Source of the DNA: Membranipora membranacea
Lineage: Eukaryota; Bryozoa; Gymnolaemata; Cheilostomatida; Membraniporidae
Length of the DNA: 64,000 bases
NCBI GenBank assembly: GCA_914767715.1
Contig: OU612066.1
Span: forward strand, 19,318,283 to 19,382,282
Reading direction: 5' to 3'
In this document: piece after piece, positions 37,801 through 47,460 of the stretch
Layout: each line of letters begins with the position of its first letter
How positions within the stretch are numbered: position 1 is the stretch's first letter
The notes under the pieces: generated by a model
The model's database searches: none
Told to the model about the DNA's origin: nothing
Seen by the model: the letters and a program-made list of their open reading frames with translations, nothing else
Position numbers and translations under genes: made by a program

Positions 37801-40003
37801 ACATGTCAAACTGATTTGGCAAAACATGTAGACAAGATTTCTTCAATTTACCAAAGGCATTGGCTTCCCCTAATTAAAACCTAAGAGGAAAAGACTCGAG
37901 AAGTAGTTCAATGTTGGTTTGACTGCGTGATTCCAAGTTAAATCTTCTCACAGTACAATAATTTCTAGCCTGTTTTGACAAGCTTCTCAAGACAGGCTAA
38001 TTAAATTCACAAGAGTAAACCTAGTCCACACTATAATTTTGAGTCAAATAGGAATTGTTTGGTGAAAATCATGACTGCACCGCAATCAAATCACGCACAC
38101 TGCACTGGTTTTATTTGAACTTTCAACAATAATGTATTTCGGATGGAGAAAAGTAAAGTGCATAAACAGAGTCAATATATCACTATCTTTCATGTATTTG
38201 TAAGTTTTGTTTATTGGAATTATATGATGAACTTACCTCTACTATCATAGTGTAGGGATTGATGATACCTTGTATAACAAAGCTAAACATTATAATCAGT
38301 AAACCCATAAGAACACATAAACCACCTGTCATAATGATTATATAACCTAGAAAGGATCTCCCTCTCTCAGCCAGATAGATCTGAGGATATCCGTACCGCC
38401 CCATTCCAATCTCCCGTTTTTTTAGAGCTTGTGTTATTTGTTATCTGTTATTGCTGTCGTTATCATAATGTCACAATACAATCAGAACAGGTTTAGCTGT
38501 GCGATTTCTATTGTTAACATTATGATATAGATATAATAATGAATGATAATGAAATTTACATCACAATCTCTGATTGTTATACCATACCTGATAATGTGCT
38601 GGGCAGTATGTTTTTTTTTTCGACTATGTTAACAATGCAGTATAAAAGGCTGAGCTAAGTGTCTTGAGTGTTACTCAAGGAAAAGCTCAAATGACAATAA
38701 AAAGAAAAAACTTTTGCCATTGTTTCAGATAACCAACACAGCAAGAGGCATGAGAATAAGGCGGTACAAACACCAAGCACTGCTGAAAGAAGAGTGTCAC
38801 CTCCCATCCATCCGATCAGTCTTAGGCCAGACAGTCACAGAATTTTCACTATCACTAGAGAGAGCACACTCAGTCAGCCCAAGCAACTACCTAAACTTCA
38901 TCGCCCACATAGTGTATCATCAGCTAGTCTCAATCAGACTGCGTCTATGGTCAGCATTATGAGAGCTAAAAAGTTTGCAGAGTCAGAGAGGAAACTCGCT
39001 ATTGTTGCTCAAGCCTCTCGACTAGAATCAAGACAGCCGAAAAACCAAGCAGAGGAAATCGAAGTGGTGGGATTGAACAACCAGCCAGCTACAAGAACAC
39101 CCAAGGTAGCACACAGTGTTTTTGTGAACTATATTTGACGGATTATTAGAATTATTGGGAGGTCATGTAATGGATAGATTGGGGCCATTCAGACATTAGA
39201 CACGAGAGATTCACTTTGTAATGTAGATGACGTATATTCGGCAAATAAAATATTTCACATTGCAAGTAAAGGCCAACAGCATAGTCTGCTTCCAAGGAGA
39301 AATTAATTATAATGCTGTACAATATAACCTTATAAAATGATACTATACCCATACTATTATTATACAATTTGTATGTTTTAGGAGTTACTCCCTTTTTTTC
39401 ACTGTGAGGATAATACCTGCTTTATGTAAAAAATTCATTTTGTAGATTTACAAATCTGCAAATAAGACATACAGACCAATGCTGAGACTATACAGTAGAG
39501 CATCAATAGAGATACCAACAACATTTTGTGGACCAGAAGACGAACAACCAACAGCAGATCAAACAATCCCAATAAATGATCATATACGAGACCACACAAC
39601 AAAGAAACTCAAACAATTCCTAAGTGATGAGGGTGTTGATGCTAACAAACTTCCGAATGGCTTAAATAAGTTAGCTGAAGACATCAGTACCCTGAGAAAT
39701 CTTGGTAAGACTAATGATGAGGTGTGGCAGGATGTACGTAGTTGCCGTTACTTGCGAGGATATGATCCACCTCTGATGACGCTTCCTGACAAAAATGACC
39801 CCAGCCAATTTGTGTTTGGTAAATCCTCCAAAGAGTTATATAAGCAGCACCTTATGAGAATAGCCCGGCAGGTTGAGGCAGCGAAGCAAAAGAGAGACAC
39901 CGAGGCTAAAGCTGCCACATATACATTAACACACACAAAAGACTATGATAAGTTTGTAGTCAATAGAACACAGTATAGAACCTATATGAAAAAGTTCATG
40001 TGA
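34835..40003 (+). CDS. Uncharacterised charged coiled-coil protein, host of a nested gene
   Basis: Four exons are proposed: 34835-34951, 35189-35363, 38729-39105, 39446-40003. Phases join cleanly (0, 1, 0) and the product is 408 residues. It starts MSIPKTPGRLTLDLKKYDKQ. Residues about 10-85 are a highly charged helix (LWRLTEDKRKQKYKKQQQVR), residues about 100-230 are low complexity and basic, and residues about 260-405 are a second helical region ending in YRTYMKKFM. I recognise no named family; no membrane segment or signal peptide is seen. Intron 2 is 3.4 kb and contains a complete tetraspanin gene on the opposite strand. If that intron were not spliced, exon 2 would run to a stop at 35419, so the two halves could be separate genes. 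The phase match and the good GTAAGA donor and TTTCAG acceptor favour one gene. AATAAA lies at 40378-40383. Confidence 0.65.
35534..38404 (-). CDS. Peripherin-2/ROM1-like tetraspanin
   Basis: Six exons on the minus strand: 38404-38237, 37757-37628, 37320-37154, 36586-36471, 36249-36021, 35701-35534. Borders are GT-AG, phases match, and the product is 325 residues. Four membrane helices are clear: LGYIIIMTGGLCVLMGLLIIMF; MVVYLLCGITQTVVNLVA; LLICTVIFTVVILVVSGI; and LLLPAAIFLTCIVVLE. The large loop carries the tetraspanin signature FQCCGNSGPEDWF, then VPFSCCDPESPVAPC and a later GCQ. The order CCGNxG..DWF, then VPFSCCxPxSPxxPC is specific to the RDS/ROM1 branch. The C-terminal segment MRYLATSI...PDDPD...GYLVAK also resembles peripherin. 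In vertebrates these proteins shape the rims of photoreceptor discs; the role in this animal is unknown. The whole gene lies inside intron 2 of the plus-strand gene at 34835-40003. A minus-strand polyadenylation hexamer is at 35436-35431. Confidence 0.87.
36649..36978. mobile_element. TA-flanked MITE with perfect 19-bp terminal inverted repeats
   Basis: The ends CCGTAATCCCTCACCTATA (36649-36667) and its exact complement (36960-36978) are flanked by TA on both sides (36647-36648 and 36979-36980). That is the target duplication of Tc1/mariner/pogo elements. Subterminal TATAAGTGA/TCACTTATA motifs also pair. The 330-bp interior has no reading frame but contains a tRNA-like stretch. It lies in an intron of the tetraspanin gene. 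Confidence 0.85.
36734..36808 (+). repeat. tRNA-Thr(TGT)-like relic inside the MITE
   Basis: It has a tRNA-type D arm (TAGCTCAGTGGTAGAGCG), an anticodon-loop-like CTTGTAA with TGT, and a T arm (GAGTTCGAAACCCAC), in order and at tRNA spacing. The 3' acceptor TGCGGAC has no partner at the 5' end, and both the anticodon and T stems have mismatches. It is read as a decayed tRNA captured by the element, not a functional gene. Confidence 0.6.
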
Positions 40004-40660
40004 ATTTAGTAGGGGTGTATTAGAGTGCTGGCACCGTCTGTGTTGCCGCTCTTATTTCTAAGTCTTCTGCCAGATAACCTTTCATAATTTTGATTTTTAC
40101 AGGGCTCTCTTTATCTCCCTGTGTAGTCCTATATAACCATTCATCAGGTGAAAGACAATCTTTAGTTATCAAATTAAACACTGTTCATTTTTAAAATTAA
40201 GAAGATTATAATTTTTGATATTTGGAACTATTAATTTTAATTGTATCAAATATCTAGCTTTTTTTCTTCAATGTAGGAGAGTAAGTCCTGCTTTATTCAA
40301 TCAAGTGCCTGATAACTCCATGTCTAACTAGATATAGTGTATGATGATAATAACTATGATTAGATCCCCATATTAATAATAAACTGATGACTGAGACCAT
40401 GTCTGGAATGTCTTGATAGGAGGTGGGGTACAAGTACAACCAAGAGTTTCTGACCTCCAGCTCCACCATACCACACAGTGATCATTAATGAACTCCCTCT
40501 AGTTCATTGGTGAGATGTCCCAAACTCTCTGATGAGAGCAGTGAGAGTGAGAGCAGGGAGGGTGAGAGGCTATGCTACAAGATAAATTAGGAGTTGTGTA
40601 CCCTCTGTAAATATTGTTACAGGAGCAATCTTTAGAGCGCCGGAAAACATTTATCTATAT
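40004..40660. other. Intergenic region before Jun
   Basis: It contains the 3' UTR of the preceding gene (AATAAA at 40378-40383) and, at 40497-40540, a segment shared in inverted orientation with the repeat near 24842-24893. No gene is seen. Confidence 0.5.
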
Positions 40661-40670
40661 TAAGCACCGA

Positions 40671-40894
40671 TGACGTCAATATGACGTCCTGTCACTATAG
40701 AAATGTTCACGTGGTTTGCAGTCACATGACTGAATACTCCAATCAAATGCTTACAATATTAGTCATGGAGTATTTTTAGGTACTTACTCAGGCAGGACAT
40801 GAGCAAGAGATGACTCACCTGAAATCAGTCATAGGAGCACGAGTCATAGCGGCAACACAAAGTTAGTGAAGAAAAACAGACAGAAAGTGACTCA
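40671..40894 (+). promoter_or_regulatory. CRE/AP-1 site cluster upstream of Jun
   Basis: A perfect CRE TGACGTCA lies at 40671-40678 and a second half-plus CRE TGACGTC at 40682-40688. An E-box CACGTG is at 40708-40713. A GTATTTTTAG at 40770-40779 differs by one base from the MEF2 site known in the vertebrate JUN promoter. Two perfect AP-1 (TRE) sites TGACTCA lie at 40811-40817 and 40888-40894, the last just 38 nt before the start codon and therefore probably in the 5' UTR. Jun homodimers and Jun/CREB-family dimers bind such sites, so autoregulation is likely but inferred. Confidence 0.7.
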
Positions 40895-40931
40895 TTTGGA
40901 TTAATTAGTCAACACGCTGGCGAAGAAAGCA

Positions 40932-42035
40932 ATGGAGACCAGTTTGTATCAAGAACAGGAGCCTGATAAGACACAGGAACGGAAGAAAAACATGTTTTTG
41001 GACTTCGGTGCAGGTAGTAACACTAAGCAGCAAAAGTTTGCAAGCTTGCTGGCAAGCCCAGATATGAACATGTTGAAAATGGCCTCACCTGAACTTGAGA
41101 AAATGTTGATGGCATCCAACAGTTTGCTTCAAACACCGACACCCACACAATTTCTGTATCCTAAGTATGTAACAGATGAACAGGAAGCTTATGCTAGAGG
41201 ATTTGTTGAAGCGCTGGCCCAGCTACAAAACAGTGGAATGCCAGGTCAACCTCCCCTCCCAGGCGCATCTGCTGCCGGAGCACCCGGTACTTCAGGTTTA
41301 CAGGATGCTTCCAAACCCGGTGATACAGTGCCAAACGCCTCCGATCAGCCACCTACATACAGCACACTGATGCCAATGTCATCAGCTCCATCTATTCCGC
41401 CAATGTCTGCAACCAGTGCTGCAACAACACTGGCTAACATGAGCGGAGTTAACCCTCCTATTGGAATACCACAGAAACGACCTTATCAGTTTGTTCCATC
41501 TGCTCTCGCTGCGCATGCCCCTCCCCCAACATCAACGATTCCGCACTCTGCTGCGTTATCGTCTATCGGAATGAACTTTCCTCCTGTTCCATCAACATCA
41601 AATGGCCTGAGTATCAGTGTAAAAGATGAACCATCACACTCCGCTGACCACACAGTCCCCTCAGGATCCTCACAAGTAAGCCCAGCTCCCAGCAGCTCCA
41701 GAATGTCAGACAATTCTGGCCCCGGTTCACCCGGCAGTGTAATGGACAATGATGGTGATATGGGACTTAACTTGGGAGATCAAGATGGGATGAAACTTGA
41801 ACGAAAACGTGCCAGAAATAGAATAGCAGCAAGGAAATGTCGGACCAGAAAACTTGAGAGAATCTCCAGGCTGGAGGAAAAAGTAGCCGATCTGAAAAAT
41901 AGAAACAATGACCTTTTACAGCATGCAACTAGCTTGAATGAGCAGGTTGTTCAGCTAAAGCAACAAATTATGGATCATATGAAAACAGGCTGTCAAATTA
42001 TGATGCCGAATGCTCAGAGTCTTACTCAGTCATGA
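40932..42035 (+). CDS. JUN: Jun bZIP transcription factor, intronless
   Basis: A single exon encodes 367 residues. The N-terminal delta/transactivation region aligns with c-Jun: LLASPD (Ser42), MASPEL (Ser52) and TPTPTQF (Thr68/Thr70) correspond to the JNK sites Ser63, Ser73, Thr91 and Thr93, with the Ser-Ser spacing of ten residues kept. [17 protein letters not shown] follows, as in the family. A Pro/Ser/Ala-rich middle leads to the basic region [18 protein letters not shown] (about residues 290-307), including the conserved reactive cysteine, and a leucine zipper (about 312-345). The classical docking motif before Ser42 is weakly conserved. Jun forms AP-1 dimers in the nucleus. Vertebrate JUN is also intronless. 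Upstream AP-1 and CRE sites suggest self-regulation. Confidence 0.96.
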   Translation: METSLYQEQEPDKTQERKKNMFLDFGAGSNTKQQKFASLLASPDMNMLKMASPELEKMLMASNSLLQTPTPTQFLYPKYVTDEQEAYARGFVEALAQLQNSGMPGQPPLPGASAAGAPGTSGLQDASKPGDTVPNASDQPPTYSTLMPMSSAPSIPPMSATSAATTLANMSGVNPPIGIPQKRPYQFVPSALAAHAPPPTSTIPHSAALSSIGMNFPPVPSTSNGLSISVKDEPSHSADHTVPSGSSQVSPAPSSSRMSDNSGPGSPGSVMDNDGDMGLNLGDQDGMKLERKRARNRIAARKCRTRKLERISRLEEKVADLKNRNNDLLQHATSLNEQVVQLKQQIMDHMKTGCQIMMPNAQSLTQS

Positions 42036-43328
42036 TACCTCAATGTCGCATGACATCATCAATGTTTTTTTTCATTAACACATCGTCGTACTTTTCATCA
42101 TATCAGGTCTGAGGCTTTAATAACTGTGTATATTGATATCATATTTATATCTCCAACTTTATAGCCTTTATATATTTATGCTATGCTGGTTTCGTAAGCA
42201 TAAAAGCCTACATAAAAAGGCAAGAGAACCCATTTTATTGTGCATGGACTTGCAATAATATGTTTATTTTGTTTTTGCCATAATATTTTTTGCTGATTGG
42301 TTAGCAGCCCCACAGATTCTTGAAGACAATGATTTTATGTCCTTATATTATCAATATTTATAATGTTGTCAGACTGTCAACATACACAAATTAGACATTA
42401 TTTTTCTATATTAAAATGATGCTGGATACTGCTCTGCTGTTTTCAAATAATAATAAGGATAAGTTTATCTGATTAGATGTTTGCTCCGAAATGTGTTACT
42501 TTTACACCTCAATGTCTTATATGCTGTAGATCATTCATGTTGTGTTAGTATGCAGTCCATGCGTTCTAGAAGAGGTCGGTTGTATCTGGTCATATACCTA
42601 TCTCTCATTCAGCATATCTTGTGGCTTTAGATTCCAACGACTCAAAAAAGTTGTATTAATACGAATTCGGGAATAACCAGCCCTCATCAAGGAGTACTGG
42701 CAATTCTTCTAGACCCACCCTAGGAGATAGTGTGTGTCTAGAGAGTTCCTAGGAATAAAAAAAGTCAAGAATGGTCTATCTATATGATTACAGTGATAAG
42801 GCAGAAGCACTAGTAATAATTGGTTTAAACACCATTCTTCGTCTCTCTTGGCGACAGAATCGCCAAGAAACTTGATTGCAGTCTCAACCATTTGAACCCA
42901 GAACTACTAGGAGTGTAGTTCAGTCTTGTAAAAAACAAAAGTTGCACTGGTTAACTTTTCACATTTCACAGACAATTGCAATGTTGATATGAATGTTTCC
43001 ACACAAAGGCCTATCAAATCTTCTTGCGGGAGGTAATTGCTCTGTTCTAGCTGGTTCTAGGGTTGGCACATCCCACACTTGAGACAGGAGCAAAGCTCAC
43101 GTAGCCTGTTTGGACATAACCATGGGCAATGAGTTTATCCTAAACTGTGTGATTTATTGAGTTGTCCTCTCATTCAACTTCAGGGCAATCCTATAGCCTA
43201 GTTACAGAGCCCATTTTAAATCGTCATGCTTATGAAAATGATGGAGATTAAGTTGGTCTATGTGACATCATTGAACCGGAAGCAGAGAAGAAGGTATTGA
43301 TTGAGAAGAAAAGTTGTAACCTGCTAAA
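42036..43328. other. Jun 3' UTR and intergenic region
   Basis: The part up to about 42450 is AT-rich with several ATTTA-like motifs (for example TATATTTATG near 42170), as in short-lived messages. The rest holds no gene. The 5' UTR of clathrin light chain lies at the end. Confidence 0.5.
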
Positions 43329-46300
43329 ATGTCTGACCCATTTCAAGACACACCCCCTGCTTTTGAGGGAGAAGAGGACCCGGCAGCCGACTTTTTAGCC
43401 AGTCAACAAAACCAACTTGCTGATCTTGAAGATGGAGATGATTTTGGCTTCAGTAGCAATACAGATACAGGTATACAACATCAAAGTGACTTGTTACTTT
43501 TTTTCAACTAATCAATTTGTTTTTACTAACTAAAGGAAGGGGGAGGGGCGTTGCATCATTGTTTGCCTATCTCTCCCTGAAAGCACAAAAGACCACCAAA
43601 GCTCGCATTGGCTGAAGTAGTTACACAGGCTAACTCTATATGCCCATGTTGGTTGATATTGGGAGTCAGTAACTGTTGAGTTTTTCATTGATAATATTGT
43701 TGACTTAATCTTCATTCCTTTTTAACACTATCAAAAGTCATATTGTCAGCTACTTTATTCAAATCATCGGGGTAGTCTCAAGACAAGGGCAAGTGTAGCC
43801 TTTGTCTTGCGGAGTGTGGTATGATTAGTACTAGGTGCCATGATTAATGGACCAAGTCAGATTGAACAGCCAACCTAGTACCTGTTGATGTTTGGTTATA
43901 TTCGTCCCTCCCATAATCATCTCTCCTCGGTTGCTGGCTGCATGGATTGATAAATGACACACTCTCCCTCTGTTGACGCAATGCTTATAGATGATGCTTT
44001 AAGTAAGTATCATCACTTATCAGATGAATTAAATAAGGAGAAAGTGTCTATGACCTTTGTGATGTTTGTACCGAATCATATCTCAAATATTGTTGCCAAC
44101 ATTTACTAGTATTGGTATCAACCCGATATGTCATATATATGTGTGTTCTTTTTCACAGGTGCTGCCAACTCAAATGTTGCTGATTCACAATTCGATGCAT
44201 TTGGTGATGAACCTGCTGCTGCACCACAAGAGGTTTGTAAAATTTAGATCATCCCGAAATAGTTTTATCCCCTGTGATATATTGCACTTTTCGAAAAATA
44301 GTTTGTGCTCCCAATTGATTGTGGTGAATATTGCTATGCATGTCCCGTTGGCATGATATCAATTAAAACCCATTCTCCTTCAAAAAACATTGATGACTTG
44401 TATCTATAGGCCTAAATAAAAATTGCACTGGATTTTTAAATCACTCAGTATATGCTTTAAAACCTGTTTGGCTCTATGCCTGCTCTGCACGAATTTTGAA
44501 GCTTGACGATAAACTGTGTGGATAAGCTTGTTACCATATATATGCATGCCTGTCTTTTTCTAACACGCTTGATGTATTGCTGTTAGCATGCCATTGATAT
44601 AAGTTTGCTTTCTATGATCTGTTGTAATTTTGTTGTAGTCTGTTAGTGCTATGGATGACTTTGGAACCTTGTCTACTAATGAGAATGAAACTCCCTTAGA
44701 TTTTAACAGTGAAGTAAGAGATTTCACTGGTTTAAACTTAAAATATCAAGGCGTGTACCCACTGAACAGCATTGAGATTTCTACACTGAGTAACTTTATA
44801 AAATGTATTGGGAGTTTGATTGGGCTACTCTTGGTATTCTACGTCAAAATATTGCTTTTTTTATATATTTTTCAACTTGCCAAACTTTGTTTGCTATTTT
44901 GCATGGAAGCAGTACTGCATGATACTAATAGTCTACATATACTGCAATTGTATTGGATGTATGCATGAATTTGGCTTGATCATGAAACACGTTTTTTATT
45001 TGAAGCCTCCGCAACAAAACGGATTTGCTGAGAGTTCACCATATTCAGCTATTTCCTCTATGGATAGATTGGCAATAGAACCAGAAAAAATAAAGAAATG
45101 GAGAGAAGAGCAAAAGCAACTTCTAGAAGAAAAAGGTAAACTCATTTACTGCTCACCAAACAGTTAGTGATGAGTCTGCCCGACATAATCTACAATCAGC
45201 CGCCTTACATCTCACGCAATCATATACCGGTATAGGGGAGTTTGCTTTGTAGTTACAAGGTGTTGTGCTAGCGTTAACCATTAGCATTAGGCTATATTAC
45301 TTTCAAGGATTCAAATTTAGCCATCGCACCATTTGAGTTGTAATTATATATGGTGATCATCCTTCTCATTGTCTGCTCTCACTGTCTGCTGCCTGCTGTC
45401 ATGTAGATGCTTCTGAAGAGGAAAATATCAATGAGATGAGAGCTGCAGCAGCTAAAGAATTAGAAGACTGGTACAAACATCGAGACGAACAGTTAGAGAA
45501 AACTAAATCTACTAACAGGTAATTATCGCCATCAATCAAAGACTCTTATATACTCAAATAACTGTACAGCTTTCTTCTTCCATAATGAGAAAAGTGCAAT
45601 CAAAGATCATTTGTTGTGGCTGATAACTTTTTGGTTGAGTCATTATAGTGACCAAAAAACTTGACTGTCGCTGAACATTAATAGTATCGCCTTAAAAAAT
45701 GGAAAGGTAGTAAATACCAGCTTGTGATTACGCGTGTCAGGGATGTGGCTCCAATGAGACAAGGCTTCAGGTGTTTGAAGGATAGATTTGATACAGTATC
45801 ATTTCATCTTTCGTTCATATCCTGATCAAGTTCCTGATACCATAATAGTGAAAAGCAGTAGTACCTCTCAGTCTGCAGTAGTTCAGTAGGTTGTGTGATT
45901 TTTGCCAAATGATGATAGTCCACTTCTCAGATTGAGCTTTCTTGTCACCTCAATGAAAATATTTATTTGATTACTTTCTAGAGAGAATAATGGGTAGGCA
46001 TTTATAGTTTTCAGAACCTTTTGTTGTAGATGGATAGTGTTTAGTTCACTACATACATGTGTAAAAATGTATATTGGTGTCGTGGTAATTGTGTAGTGAT
46101 TGACAGCAAGCAACCTCAACCTTCATTGAAAAGAGGGCCTTCAATGTTTATTGATTTCATGCTAAACCCTTTGGCTCAACTAAGCGGATATCAGGCCGTC
46201 AACTATGCTTTGGTGTGAAACCGTCTAAACTTTGATTGATGAATAATCTTTTTAGAGGAGTTTCTTTTGACTCATTAAACTACAATTTAGACTTTTCATC

Positions 46301-46582
46301 AGCTCGCGACAACAGAGATCCATCGTACTTCAGCAAAAAACCCACTACTTCACAGGTTTTTTATGTTTCTATATGATATATAATCAATCTCTATTATTCA
46401 GGGCGGCTGAAGAGGCATACGTCAAAGAAATTGAAGATAAGGAGCCAGGAAGTGAATTTGAGAGGATATGCAAGCTCTGTGACTTCAACCCTAAAAATTC
46501 TAAAAACACGCGTGATGTGTCACGCTTCAGATCCATATTGTTACAACTGAAGCAAGGAGGACTTATCAGAAATGTTCAGTGA
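43329..46582 (+). CDS. CLTA: Clathrin light chain
   Basis: Six exons: 43329-43470, 44159-44232, 44639-44713, 45006-45135, 45407-45518, 46402-46582. Phases are continuous and the product is 237 residues. The N-terminus has the conserved GEEDPAADFLA block, whose acidic triplet regulates assembly and binds Hip1R in vertebrates. The middle SSPYSAISSMDRLAIEP and KKWREEQ, the heavy-chain-binding helix AAAKELEDWYKHRDEQLEKTKSTNRAAEE, and the C-terminal LCDFNPKNSK...DVSRFRSILLQLKQ are all diagnostic. The protein binds the proximal leg of the clathrin heavy chain on coated vesicles. A 12-nt microexon may be present in intron 1 (see the separate entry). The vertebrate CLTA/CLTB split cannot be applied here. 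AATAAA lies at 46947-46952. Confidence 0.96.
43991..44002 (+). other. Possible 12-nt alternative microexon of clathrin light chain
   Basis: ATGATGCTTTAA is preceded by TTATAG and followed by a perfect donor GTAAGT. Its length is a multiple of three, and in the running phase it would add acidic residues (D-D-A-L) without a stop. It has not been observed as a transcript, so this is a hypothesis. Confidence 0.3.
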
Positions 46583-47460
46583 GATGAGGCCAATCTTTAT
46601 CATTAGGTTGTTGTTACAATGTATATTTAATTCTTTGGTACTACAGAATTTTGTCATCCTAGTCTTGACCCCTTACCCTCATCACGATTGCTGACATTGC
46701 ACTACTAGACGCATTCCCTCAATATAAAAGTCAAGTCAATCACAAGGAAGGTGTTCCAGGGAAAGTAGCCATTTTGTTGATTGTAACTCCTTCGTGTCCT
46801 GATATATGTGATGAGACTTCTAAATATAGCTACTTCATATGATGATTTAATAATAATAATAATGACAGTGTTGTTTTTTAATTTATATACTAGAGAACAA
46901 AATCAGTTTATGCAATTTATTTTATAGAACTAAGCATTGAAAAATCAATAAAACTCAAATGATACCATTAAACAATGATGAATGAAGCTTTTGCCTGGGT
47001 TTCAGTAGACTATGTAACCAGCTGTACCAATGATTGTATCATGTCTTGAGACTTCAGCGAGATTTCCCGTTATTGTAGGTCATGTAAATCTCATGTGAAC
47101 ATTTAAAGATTTGGGTTAAAACTTGTATATGATCATGTTTTATCTGAATAATATTCCGATAAATCATGAAAGCAGGGAGGATATATCCAACCCTGTAGGG
47201 AATAAGTGCTAATTTCCTTGCTAAAGCATTGACTATTATGGAGTTACACCCTCTCTGAACCTTTACCTCAAAGAGTAGCCAACTCCTTTGTTGGTTGAAT
47301 GTTCAAAATTAAACAATTTGTCTGTTTATGTAGACTCAGCTCTCAGTTGGGTTTGTTGAAAGCTTGAGGCCGGCCCATTCTGGTGCTTTAGTCAACTCTA
47401 TGTCAAGGTGAAGCATTTATAACAAAAATATTTGAGAAGCGGTTTGTTTAAAAAATCGAT
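46583..47460. other. Intergenic region and clathrin light chain 3' UTR
   Basis: 3' UTR runs to about 46960. A short (TAA)n run lies at 46849-46862. The remainder shows no gene and ends in the 5' UTR of the next one. Confidence 0.55.
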
